Shown piece by piece: positions 42,299 through 50,864 of a stretch of 58,816 nt of DNA. The stretch is from Bifidobacterium callimiconis (GTDB lineage Bacteria > Actinomycetota > Actinomycetes > Actinomycetales > Bifidobacteriaceae): the NCBI RefSeq assembly GCF_003952005.1, contig NZ_QXGJ01000014.1, forward strand, positions 1 through 58,816, given 5' to 3'. Made by a program: the position numbers and the translations under genes. The notes beneath the pieces are model-generated. The model worked only from the letters and a program-made list of their open reading frames with translations, was not told the DNA's origin and searched no databases. Numbering within the stretch: position 1 is the first letter of the stretch; each line of letters starts with the position of its first letter.

Positions 42299-44905
42299 AT
42301 GAAGAAAGCATTCCAAGTACTGGTCAGAGACATCAGGCGCATCATCGCCATTCCCATGGCGGTGGTCACCGTGGCCGGCCTGTGCGTGATCCCCGCACTG
42401 TATTCGTGGTTCAACGTGGCCGCGTTCTGGAATCCGTACGACAACACCGGCAACCTGCGCGTGGCCGTGGTGAACGAGGACCGCGGCGCAACCAGTGACG
42501 CCACCGGCCGCATTGACATCGGCGACCAGGTGGAGACGTCGCTCAAAAGCAATCACCAGCTCGGCTGGACGTTCATGAATCGAGGGCAGGCACTCGACGA
42601 GGTGCACAGCGGCACGAGCTACGCGGCCATCATCATCCCCAAGGACTTCTCCGCCGACCTGCTCACCATCACCAGCGGCGACTTCACACAGCCGAAGCTC
42701 GAGTATTACGTCAACGAGAAGATCAACGCCACCGCTCCCCGGGTCACCGACGCCGGCGCCACCACGCTCGAACAGCAGATCAATAGCCAGTTCATATCCA
42801 CGGTGAGCCGCGTGGCCGTCTCCACGCTGTCGAACGCCGCCGACCAGGTGGACGTACACGCCAGCGAAGCCCATCAGAAGGCCTCCGACGGCATCGACAA
42901 AGCCAGCACCGGCGTGGACGACGCACAAAAGCAGATCACCGAACTCATCGACTCGGTGAATCAGGGCAGCGCCAAGGTGCAGCAGGCCAAGACCGGCCTT
43001 GCCACCATCGACGCCAAGGCCACCAACGCGCGAACCACGCTCAACGACGGCATCGCCTCGCTCTCCGACGCGCAGAACGGACTGACCACACTCAACACCG
43101 GACTCGCCGCCGCCTCCGCCAACGCGTCGCAGTCGCTCTCCCAGGGCTCCCAGACCGCGAACACCTTCATCGGCCAGGCCAGCGGCACCATGCTCGGCGC
43201 CCAGCAACGCCTCGATTCCGCGGTCGACACCGCGCAGACCGCCGTCGACACGAACCGCCAGGTCATCGAAACCCTCAAATCCTCCGAATTCGCACAGACC
43301 GACGCAGGCAAACAGCTCATCGGCGAACTCGAACAGCGCAACAAGGACAGTCAGAGCGCACTCGACGCCATCGGCACCGCCAGCACCAACGCCGGCAACA
43401 GTGCCACCGCCATCGCCAACGCGTCGAACAGCGTCAACACCGCCACGCAGAACACGCTCACCTCGCTGCAGAACACGCAGAATGCCATCAACGGCAATGC
43501 CTCCACCGGGCTCAACAGCGCGATCGGATCGTTCTCCGCCAGCACCACCACGCTCTCCGGGGCGCTCGCCGGCGTGAGTCCCGCCATCGACGAGGCCACC
43601 GTGGCACTCGACCAGCTGCAGACCACGCTCGACAAGACCGCGAAGGCGCTGACCGCCACCCGCGACGCGCTCGACGGCACCAAGGATTCGCTGACGACCA
43701 TCGGCACCGATCTCAACGCGGTCTCCGCCGCCGACGCGACCGGCCGGATCAAGAGCATGTTCGGCGCCTCGGACGAGGATGTGGCGAAGTTCGTCGCCTC
43801 TCCCACCACGCTGACGACGAAGACCATCTATCCGCTCAACTCCTACGGTTCCGCCGTGGCGCCGATGTTCACCAACCTGTCCCTGTGGATCGGCGCGTTC
43901 TCGCTCGCCATGCTCTTCCATCTGGAGGTGGACGACGAGGGCATCCGCGGGCTGAAGGCGAACCAGAAGTACATGGGCCGCTGGATGCTGCTGGGGCTGA
44001 TCGCCTGCCTGCAGGCCGTCGTGACCACGGTCGGCAATCTCGTCATCGGCGTCCAGACGGTGAAACCGCTCGCCTACGTCGGTACGTCGATGCTCATCGC
44101 ATTGGTGTACAGCGCGATCATCTACGCACTGTGCGTGTCGCTCGCCCATGTGGGCCGCGGCCTGTGCGTGGTGCTCACCGTGCTGCAGGTGCCCGGATCG
44201 TCCGGCATGTATCCGATCGAGATGATGCCGCGTGAATTCCAGCGCATCTACCCGTGGCTGCCGATCACGTACGGCAACAACGCGATCCGCGAGACCATCG
44301 GCGGATTCTACGACCACCAGTACTGGAGTAATCTCGGCGTGCTGGCGCTGTTCGCGGCCGTCGCGTTCCTCATCGGCATGGCCGTACGCCCGTACCTGAA
44401 CAACCCCAACACGCTGCTCGCCCGCCAGCTCAAGGAGACCGACCTGCTGAACGGCGACAAGCCCATCGCCGTACGCAACCGCTACTCGCTCAACCAGGTG
44501 ATGCGCGCGCTGAGCGATTCGACGGAGTTCCGCACCGGCATCCTACGCAAAGCCGCACGATTCGAACGCGCATACCCCCGCCTCAAGCTCGGCGCGCTAA
44601 TCGCCGGCGTGGTGTTGCCCGTCTGCCTGACCGTCTTCTCGTTGTCCACGAACGAGAAGATCGCCATCCTGCTGGCGTGGATCATCTGGATCGTACTGAT
44701 CATCGGCTTCCTGATGGCCATCGAATTCATCAACGACAGCATCCAGCGACAGAAGGCGCTCGGCGACATGGACGACGACGCGCTGCGCAACATCTACCGC
44801 GAACAGCGCCTGCACAAGAAGCCGCTCGGCCTTCCCGACCTCGGCGCGTTCAGCGCGCATACCGGCGCACATGCCGGTGCACATACCGCCACCAAGGAGA
44901 ACTGA
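42299..44905 (+). CDS. YhgE/Pip-family membrane protein 1
   Basis: An 868-aa protein of the YhgE/phage-infection-protein family. One N-terminal helix (IAIPMAVVTVAGLCVIPALYSWFN) is followed by the family signature VAAFWNPYDNTGNLRVAVVNEDRG. Then comes a long Ala/Ser/Thr/Gln-rich helical region of over 350 residues, predicted extracellular coiled coil, and a C-terminal bundle of about six helices resembling ABC-2 permeases. A seventh helix pair sits near the end. The function is not settled; export or envelope roles are likely. GAGG precedes the ATG. It is coupled to the next gene by a 2-bp gap. Confidence 0.93.
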   Translation: MKKAFQVLVRDIRRIIAIPMAVVTVAGLCVIPALYSWFNVAAFWNPYDNTGNLRVAVVNEDRGATSDATGRIDIGDQVETSLKSNHQLGWTFMNRGQALDEVHSGTSYAAIIIPKDFSADLLTITSGDFTQPKLEYYVNEKINATAPRVTDAGATTLEQQINSQFISTVSRVAVSTLSNAADQVDVHASEAHQKASDGIDKASTGVDDAQKQITELIDSVNQGSAKVQQAKTGLATIDAKATNARTTLNDGIASLSDAQNGLTTLNTGLAAASANASQSLSQGSQTANTFIGQASGTMLGAQQRLDSAVDTAQTAVDTNRQVIETLKSSEFAQTDAGKQLIGELEQRNKDSQSALDAIGTASTNAGNSATAIANASNSVNTATQNTLTSLQNTQNAINGNASTGLNSAIGSFSASTTTLSGALAGVSPAIDEATVALDQLQTTLDKTAKALTATRDALDGTKDSLTTIGTDLNAVSAADATGRIKSMFGASDEDVAKFVASPTTLTTKTIYPLNSYGSAVAPMFTNLSLWIGAFSLAMLFHLEVDDEGIRGLKANQKYMGRWMLLGLIACLQAVVTTVGNLVIGVQTVKPLAYVGTSMLIALVYSAIIYALCVSLAHVGRGLCVVLTVLQVPGSSGMYPIEMMPREFQRIYPWLPITYGNNAIRETIGGFYDHQYWSNLGVLALFAAVAFLIGMAVRPYLNNPNTLLARQLKETDLLNGDKPIAVRNRYSLNQVMRALSDSTEFRTGILRKAARFERAYPRLKLGALIAGVVLPVCLTVFSLSTNEKIAILLAWIIWIVLIIGFLMAIEFINDSIQRQKALGDMDDDALRNIYREQRLHKKPLGLPDLGAFSAHTGAHAGAHTATKEN

Positions 44906-44907
44906 CG

Positions 44908-47223
44908 ATGACACGAAACAGCACGCCACGCACGACCCACACATCCGGCACGCCACGCGAGTCCAGCGCATCACACGCATCCGGCACGTCACGCGGCAAG
45001 CGCGGTCCCGCCACACCCGCCTACTCGCCCATACGCTCCCTGAAGAACATCGGCCGCATCGTCGTCGGCGATCTACGTCGACTGTTCGGCAACATCACCG
45101 CCATCACCATGGTGATCGGACTGGTGGCCATCCCCTCACTGTTCGCATGGTTCAACGTGTCGGCCAACTGGGATCCGTTCGGCAACACCGGCAACCTCAA
45201 GTTCGCCGTAGCGAACAACGACGAAGGCTACCGCAGCGACCTGGTGCCCGTGAAAGTCAACGTGGGCGAGAACGTGATCTCCGCACTACGCGCCAACGAC
45301 CAGCTCGACTGGGTGTTCACCAGCCGCGAGGAGGCCATCGAAGGCACTAAGTCGGGCGAATACTATGCCGCCGTGGTCATCCCCAAATCGTTCAGCCGCG
45401 ACATGATGACCGTATTCTCCCCCGACGTGAAACACGCCAGCCTCACCTACTATTCGAACGAGAAGAAGAACCCGCTCGCCCCCAAGGTGACCAGTCAGGG
45501 CGCCGACGCCGTGCAGGCGCAGGTCAACCAAGTGTTCGACACCACGATCTCCACGGTGGGACTCACCATCGCATCCGAACTCGTGGACGCACTCGACAGC
45601 GACTCCGCCACCACGCTCGTGGGCAACCTCAACACGAACATCGCGCAGACCGCCGGACGACTCAACGCCACAGCCGACAACCTCGACCAGTACGGCGAGG
45701 TCATCACGTCGGCGCAGTCACTGATCGACTCGTCGTCCGACCTGGTAGGCAAGGCGTCAGACAGCGCCAAGGCCGCACAGACCGCCACCGATCAGGCCAA
45801 GCAGGGCGTGAGCAGCGTGTCCGATGCACTCAATTCGTCGGCGCAGAGTGTGTCCGACGCACTCGGACAGAGTGCGGACAGTTACAAAAACGCCGCCGAC
45901 GACATCGACACCGCCATGGCCGCCATCGGCACGCAGGGCGCGGACACATCCAGGCAGCTGCACGCGCTCGCCGACAAACTTGACGAACAGATCAGCTCGT
46001 ATCAGACGCTGCGAAACAACCTTGCCGCGCTCAACCCGCAGACCGACGCCGGCAGACAGGCGCTGGAGCGCACGCTCGCCGATCTTGACGATTCGATCGC
46101 CAAGCAGCAGTCCGTGCGCGATGCGCTCAACAACACCGCCGACAACGTGGACAAGGGCATGGCGAACGCCGATCAGGCGCGCACCGACGCCAAGGCCAAG
46201 GCGCAGGCCGCGCGCACCGCCATGGATCAGGCGAGCCGTGACTTCGATTCCGGTCTGAAGAAGAAGCTGGACGGCATGGCGTCGGCAGTGTCCTCGGCGT
46301 ACGACGATGGCACCGAAGCGGCCACGCGACTGCAATCCACGGTGGACGATCTGTCCGGTTCGGCGGATTCGATCGCGTCGAACATGACCGCGGCGCACGA
46401 CAAGATCACGGCCGCCGCGCAGACGCTACGCGATTCGTCCGACAAGATGACGGCGCTGCACGACAAGATTCAGAAGGCGTTGGACAGCGACGACATGCAG
46501 GCCGTGAAGACGGCGCTGGGTGACGACCCCGCGACTCTGGCTGCATCGATGGTGTCGCCAGCGGGCGTGAATCGTCATGCCGTGTTCACGGTGGAGAACT
46601 TCGGTTCGGCCATGGCGCCGATGTATACGGCGCTGGCCATGTGGCTTGGCGCGCTTCTCATGTCGCTGGCCATTCTCACGCAGGTGTCGCGTGAGCGGAT
46701 GGATACGCTCGACCGGCCGCGCCCGCATGAGCTATATCTGGGTAGGTTCGGCGTGTTTGCATTCGTGGCGCTGTTGCAGAGCACCGTCACCTGCCTTGGT
46801 GAGCTGGCATATCTGCGGATCCAGTGTGACCATCCGATGCTGTTCATGCTGACCGGCTGGACCACGTCGCTGGTGTTCGCGTTCATCGTGTACACGCTGG
46901 TCGTATCGTTCGGCAATCCGGGCAAGGCGTTGTGCGTGCTGATCATGGTGATGCAGATCACCGGCGCGGGCGGCGCGTTCCCCGTGGCCATGTTGCCGGA
47001 GTTCTTCCAGAACGTGCACCCGTTCCTGCCGGCCACGCATGCGGTGGACGCGTTCCGTTCCGCCATCGCCGGTATCTACGGCAATGATTATTGGATTTCG
47101 ATGGGCCGTCTGCTGGCGTTCGTGCTGCCGATGCTGCTGCTCGGTCTGGTGCTACGCAAGCCGCTTATCAGCTTCAACGCCAAGTCCATCGCCACCCTCG
47201 GCAAGACCAAAGTGCTGGGCTAG
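44908..47223 (+). CDS. YhgE/Pip-family membrane protein 2
   Basis: A 771-aa paralogue of the gene before it. A Ser/Thr/Arg-rich cytoplasmic N terminus of about 45 residues leads into the first helix (ITMVIGLVAIPSLFAWFN) and the signature VSANWDPFGNTGNLKFAVANNDEG. A coiled-coil extracellular region and a C-terminal ABC-2-like helix bundle (AGGAFPVAMLPEFFQNVHPFLPATHAVD) follow. AAGGAG lies in the end of the upstream gene. The two proteins likely form a heteromer. The frame upstream of 44908 overlaps the first gene and is not used. Confidence 0.93.
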   Translation: MTRNSTPRTTHTSGTPRESSASHASGTSRGKRGPATPAYSPIRSLKNIGRIVVGDLRRLFGNITAITMVIGLVAIPSLFAWFNVSANWDPFGNTGNLKFAVANNDEGYRSDLVPVKVNVGENVISALRANDQLDWVFTSREEAIEGTKSGEYYAAVVIPKSFSRDMMTVFSPDVKHASLTYYSNEKKNPLAPKVTSQGADAVQAQVNQVFDTTISTVGLTIASELVDALDSDSATTLVGNLNTNIAQTAGRLNATADNLDQYGEVITSAQSLIDSSSDLVGKASDSAKAAQTATDQAKQGVSSVSDALNSSAQSVSDALGQSADSYKNAADDIDTAMAAIGTQGADTSRQLHALADKLDEQISSYQTLRNNLAALNPQTDAGRQALERTLADLDDSIAKQQSVRDALNNTADNVDKGMANADQARTDAKAKAQAARTAMDQASRDFDSGLKKKLDGMASAVSSAYDDGTEAATRLQSTVDDLSGSADSIASNMTAAHDKITAAAQTLRDSSDKMTALHDKIQKALDSDDMQAVKTALGDDPATLAASMVSPAGVNRHAVFTVENFGSAMAPMYTALAMWLGALLMSLAILTQVSRERMDTLDRPRPHELYLGRFGVFAFVALLQSTVTCLGELAYLRIQCDHPMLFMLTGWTTSLVFAFIVYTLVVSFGNPGKALCVLIMVMQITGAGGAFPVAMLPEFFQNVHPFLPATHAVDAFRSAIAGIYGNDYWISMGRLLAFVLPMLLLGLVLRKPLISFNAKSIATLGKTKVLG

Positions 47224-47346
47224 CGCGACGGCGCGATATGCGGGAACAGCACGATGTGCAATATGGGTGCGTGCGGGACGATGACGAGAGCGTCATGGTG
47301 TTTGTAGGCGCGTAGAGGCTGGACCCCTCCCCCAGTTACAACTAGA

Positions 47347-47496
47347 TCCCTCCCTCAGTCACGCCGTTCGGCGTGACAGCGTCCCGCAAGAATGGACGGC
47401 CTGCGGCCGACACATCATCCCGTTCGCCTGTCGGCTCACCTGAGTCCTGAAAATGCCCCTTGCATTTTCTGATCAGACTCAGCCTCCCTTGGAGGG
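47347..47496. repeat. Palindromic element interrupted by a 102-bp insert
   Basis: The left half (CCCTCCCTCAGTCACGCC...GGCGTGACAGC) ends at 47380 and the right half (CCTCCCTTGGAGGGAGCAC) resumes near 47483. The insert carries a nested hairpin: CTGAGT/ACTCAG outside, GAAAATGC-CCCTT-GCATTTTC inside (47440-47482). Confidence 0.8.
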
Positions 47497-47527
47497 AGCA
47501 CGCGGGTGTCATCACTCTGCGGGGTGA

Positions 47528-47650
47528 GCCCTCCCTCAGTCCGCCTACGGCGGCCAGCTCCCTCCCTCGGAGGGAGCACGTAGGTGCTATCGCTTCGTGC
47601 TCCCTCCACGGGAGGGAGCTGTCACGCCGAATGGCGTGACTGAGGGAGGG
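47528..47650. repeat. Inverted pair of two-hairpin palindromic elements
   Basis: Copies at 47528-47577 and 47599-47650 face each other between the convergent YhgE pair and the gamma-synthase gene, where they may serve as a bidirectional terminator. The 47224-47740 gap holds no gene. Confidence 0.9.
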
Positions 47651-47740
47651 ACCCATCCCCCTGCGAGTAAGAAACCCCCAAAAGCCGGGAATCCGGTCCG
47701 CGGGAATCCCCCATTCCCGCGGACCTTCTCCCCCGCTCGC

Positions 47741-48913
47741 TTACTGCGCGCTGCGCTCGAGCGCCTGATCGAGGTCGGCGATCAGATCGTCCACGTTCTC
47801 CACGCCCACGGACAGGCGGATCAGGTTGTCGGGCACCTGCAGGGTGGTACCGGAGACGGACGCGTGGGTCATGGCGGCCGGGTGTTCGATCAGCGACTCC
47901 ACGCCGCCCAGCGATTCGGCCAGCGTGAAGATCTCGGTGCCGGCGGCGAACTTGAGCGCCGCGTCACGGCCGGCGGCCAGCTGCACGGAGACCACGCCGC
48001 CGAATCCGCCGTGCATCTGGCGGGCGGCGATCTCGTGGCCGGGGTGCGATTCGAGGCCCGGGTAGAGCACGCGCTCCACTTCGGGGCGGGCGGCCAGGTG
48101 CTCGGCGATGGCGAGCGCGTTGGCGCTGTGACGCTTCACGCGCAGCTCGAGGGTCTTGAGGCCGCGGGTCTGCAGCCAGGAGTCGAACGGTCCGGGCACG
48201 GCGCCGGCGGAGTTCTGCAGGAACGCCACCTGGTCGCGCACCTCCTCGTCGTTGAGCACGATCGCGCCGCCGACCACGTCGGAGTGGCCGCCGATGTACT
48301 TGGTGGTGGAGTAGACCACGGCGTCGGCGCCGAGTTCGAGCGGGTGCTGGAGCACGGGCGAGGCGAACGTGTTGTCCACCACGATCTTGGTGCCGTGCTT
48401 GTGGGCGATGTCGGCGGTGAGTTCAATGTCGGTGACGCGCAGCATCGGGTTCGACGGGGTCTCCACCCAGATGTACGCGTAGTCGTTGGATTCCAGGGCC
48501 TCGCGCACGGCGTCGGGGTCGGAGATGTCGACCACGTCGAGGCCGATGCCCCACGGCACGAATACCTTGCTCAGCAGTCGGTAGGTGCCGCCGTACACGT
48601 CGTTGCCGAGCAGCACGCGGTCGCCGGGCTTGAGGGTGGAGCGCAGCAGCACGTCGATCGCGGCGAGTCCGGACGAGAAGGCGAGCGCGTACTTGCCGCC
48701 TTCGATCGCGGCGAGCTGCGTGTCGAAGGAGTCGCGCGTGGGGTTCACCGAGCGGCTGTAGTCGTAGCCGTGGCGCAGCTGGCCGACGCCGTCCTGCTTG
48801 AACGTGGAGGTCAGGTAGAGCGGCGGGACGACGGCGCCGGTGATCGGATCGGGTTCCTGACCGGCGTGGATGGCGCGGGTGGCGAGCTGCGTTGCGGTGA
48901 AGTCGATGGTCAT
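47741..48913 (-). CDS. Cystathionine gamma-synthase or gamma-lyase
   Basis: A 390-aa PLP enzyme of the Cys/Met metabolism family. The PLP lysine is K205 in YSTTKYIGGHSDVVGG, and DYSRSVNPTR and ETPSNPMLRVTDI are family signatures. Synthase (MetB) and lyase forms cannot be told apart safely by eye. With a CBS-like enzyme immediately upstream, cleavage of cystathionine to cysteine (reverse transsulfuration) is as likely as methionine synthesis. ATG 48913 has AAAGGAAAC upstream. About 180 bp with palindromic repeats separate it from the previous gene. Confidence 0.92.
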   Translation of the reverse strand: MTIDFTATQLATRAIHAGQEPDPITGAVVPPLYLTSTFKQDGVGQLRHGYDYSRSVNPTRDSFDTQLAAIEGGKYALAFSSGLAAIDVLLRSTLKPGDRVLLGNDVYGGTYRLLSKVFVPWGIGLDVVDISDPDAVREALESNDYAYIWVETPSNPMLRVTDIELTADIAHKHGTKIVVDNTFASPVLQHPLELGADAVVYSTTKYIGGHSDVVGGAIVLNDEEVRDQVAFLQNSAGAVPGPFDSWLQTRGLKTLELRVKRHSANALAIAEHLAARPEVERVLYPGLESHPGHEIAARQMHGGFGGVVSVQLAAGRDAALKFAAGTEIFTLAESLGGVESLIEHPAAMTHASVSGTTLQVPDNLIRLSVGVENVDDLIADLDQALERSAQ

Positions 48914-48968
48914 GATCTGGTTTCCTTTATGGTGTTGTGTTTTGTGTTGTCGTTTACGTATTACTCCG

Positions 48969-49084
48969 GCTCCCCTCCCGGGGAGGGGAGCTGTCCGCCG
49001 AGGCGGACTGAGGGGAGGGTTCCCACCCTCCGCCCTTCCCCTCGAGGGGAAGGTGTCCGGCGACTGTCGGACGGATGAGGTGAC
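48969..49084. repeat. Two different palindromic elements in tandem
   Basis: A GCTCCCCTCC...GAGGGGAGGG element (48969-49019) is followed by the CTTCCCCTCGAGGGGAAGG...GGATGAGGTGA variant (49034-49084), which ends six bases before the CBS stop codon. Confidence 0.88.
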
Positions 49085-49089
49085 GCGCG

Positions 49090-50118
49090 TTACGCGTACA
49101 CCGGCTTGCTGAGCACCGCGTCCACAAGCGACGGCTGTGCCGTGCGCGCCACGATGTCGCCGAATCCGTTGTCGATCATCCACTGGTCGTTGAAGATCTT
49201 GCCCAGGTAGCTGCGTCCGGAGTCGGGCAGCAGCACCACCATGAGCGCGTCCTTGCCGAGCTTGTGCATGCGCGCGTACTTGAGTGCGGAGACGACGGCC
49301 ATGCCGCTCGAACCGCCCACGAGCAGTCCTTCCTCGGCGGCGAGGCGACGGGTCATCTCGAACGCCTCGGCGTCGTTGACCTGCACGATCGAGTCGACCA
49401 CGGTCGGGTCGTACGCCTCGGGGTAGAAGTCCTCGCCTACGCCTTCGATCTTGTACTGGTGCACGTTGTCGGGGTTGGAGTAGATGGAGCCCTCCGGGTC
49501 GGAGCCGATCACGGTCACCTGGTTGGCGGACGCGTCCTTGAGGAAGCGGCCGGTGCCGGAGATGGTGCCGCCGGTGCCGATGCCGGCCACGAAGTGCGTG
49601 ATCTTGCGGTCGGTGCCTTCCCAGATCTCCGGTCCGGTGGTGCGGTAGTGGCTTTCGGGACCGTTGGGGTTGCTGTACTGGTTGGGCTTGAACGCGCCGG
49701 GGATCTCGCGGGCGAGTCGGTCGGACACCGCGTAGTAGGAGCGCGGGTCGTCGGGCTCCACGTCGGTGGGCGTGACGACGACTTCGGCGCCGTATGCGCG
49801 CAGTACGGATCGCTTGTCCTCGGAGACCTTGTCGGGCACCACGAAGATTGTGCGGTAGCCGCGCTGCTGGGCGACGAGCGCGAGGCCGACGCCGGTGTTG
49901 CCGCTGGTGGGTTCGACGATCACGCCGCCGGGTTTGAGTTGGCCGGAGCGTTCGGCGGCGTCGATGATGCGGGCGGCGATGCGGTCCTTGGACGAGCCGC
50001 CGGGGTTGAAGTATTCGACCTTGACGGCGATGGTGGCGTCGATGCCGTCGGTCACGTGGTTGAGGCGGACGAGCGGAGTGTTGCCGACGAGCGAGGTGAT
50101 GGAGTTGACGATGGTCAT
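49090..50118 (-). CDS. Cysteine synthase/cystathionine beta-synthase-like enzyme
   Basis: A 342-aa PLP enzyme of fold type II. The PLP lysine is K44 in NPGGSSKDRIA, TSGNTG (71-76) binds the substrate, GIGTGGTISGTGRFLK binds phosphate, and the late GGSSGMAV holds the ring. EGVGEDFYP resembles the cystathionine beta-synthase version of this motif more than the CysK version. There are no C-terminal CBS domains. I read it as the first enzyme of reverse transsulfuration (homocysteine plus serine), but O-acetylserine sulfhydrylase cannot be excluded. AAGGGGAACC precedes ATG 50118. Confidence 0.9.
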   Translation of the reverse strand: MTIVNSITSLVGNTPLVRLNHVTDGIDATIAVKVEYFNPGGSSKDRIAARIIDAAERSGQLKPGGVIVEPTSGNTGVGLALVAQQRGYRTIFVVPDKVSEDKRSVLRAYGAEVVVTPTDVEPDDPRSYYAVSDRLAREIPGAFKPNQYSNPNGPESHYRTTGPEIWEGTDRKITHFVAGIGTGGTISGTGRFLKDASANQVTVIGSDPEGSIYSNPDNVHQYKIEGVGEDFYPEAYDPTVVDSIVQVNDAEAFEMTRRLAAEEGLLVGGSSGMAVVSALKYARMHKLGKDALMVVLLPDSGRSYLGKIFNDQWMIDNGFGDIVARTAQPSLVDAVLSKPVYA

Positions 50119-50458
50119 TGTGGTTCCCCTTGTTTCACGATATGCGATTGGCTTGTTTGGTATCGGATGCTTGATGTGGCGCCGATCTGACCGGCATCGG
50201 TAACACCGCCGACCCCTTTGCCGACCGGTGTTGCAATCGCGTGAAACAAGAGCGGGGATTTTGGATTCCGTCCGGTGCTGGCCGGGAGGAGGTTCCAAGG
50301 ATTTCGTTGATTTCCGTCGATCGTCGGTATGCGATTCGCTCGTGAGATCGGATCCGTATGGTCAACCGATGATCGGCTGAAATGCGAAATGGATTCGTCG
50401 CCCGACTTGGCGGAATATGAAAAACCGTTCTGTTTCAGTTATGCGTCACTGGCCAGCA

Positions 50459-50517
50459 CCCCGTATGCCTGCACTCGGCGACCGCGATCCGCGGTCCGGT
50501 GCGCATACCCTGAGGGG
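50459..50517 (-). other. Nested stem-loop in the long leader region of the sulfur genes
   Basis: On the minus strand, CCCC..GTATGC pairs with GCATAC..GGGG and encloses a perfect GACCGCG-GAT-CGCGGTC hairpin, 340-400 bases upstream of the CBS-like gene. It could be part of a structured leader RNA. I cannot match it to a known riboswitch. Otherwise 50119-50776 shows no gene. Confidence 0.4.
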
Positions 50518-50776
50518 CGGCGGCTAGCGACAACAACATGAAAAGAACGTCATGCCTCAAACCGTAGCACACCCACCCGCTCCGGCGTGTCGCAATAATC
50601 GGTTTTCATTCCTTGACGAATCCGGTAGTCAGAACGCGACACTTGGCGAATTTGGGAATCGGAACGGGACAGTGCGAGCGAACACAGAGGGATTGGAACG
50701 TCGCGTTTGGACTACCAAGTTCGGATTGACTACCGAATTGTGCGGAATGCTCGTTCTTGACGTGGTTGGATTGAAG

Positions 50777-50830
50777 CTCCTCCCCTCAGTCGGCTGCGCC
50801 GACAGCTCCCCTCCGGTGGGGAGGGGAGCC
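50777..50830. repeat. Two-hairpin palindromic element
   Basis: CTCCTCCCCTCAGTCGGCTGC..., with the inner GTCGGC/GCCGAC hairpin and the outer CTCCCCTCC/GGGGAGGGGAG hairpin. It lies just beyond the stop of the GH42 gene. Confidence 0.9.
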
Positions 50831-50864
50831 GCAGGGCGACTGGCGCAGAGGGGAAGGGAAGCGG

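Noticed and set aside
50119..50580. SAM-type or T-box riboswitch upstream of the sulfur genes
   Set aside because: I looked for the conserved words of these classes on the minus strand and did not find them; only the unclassified nested stem remains.
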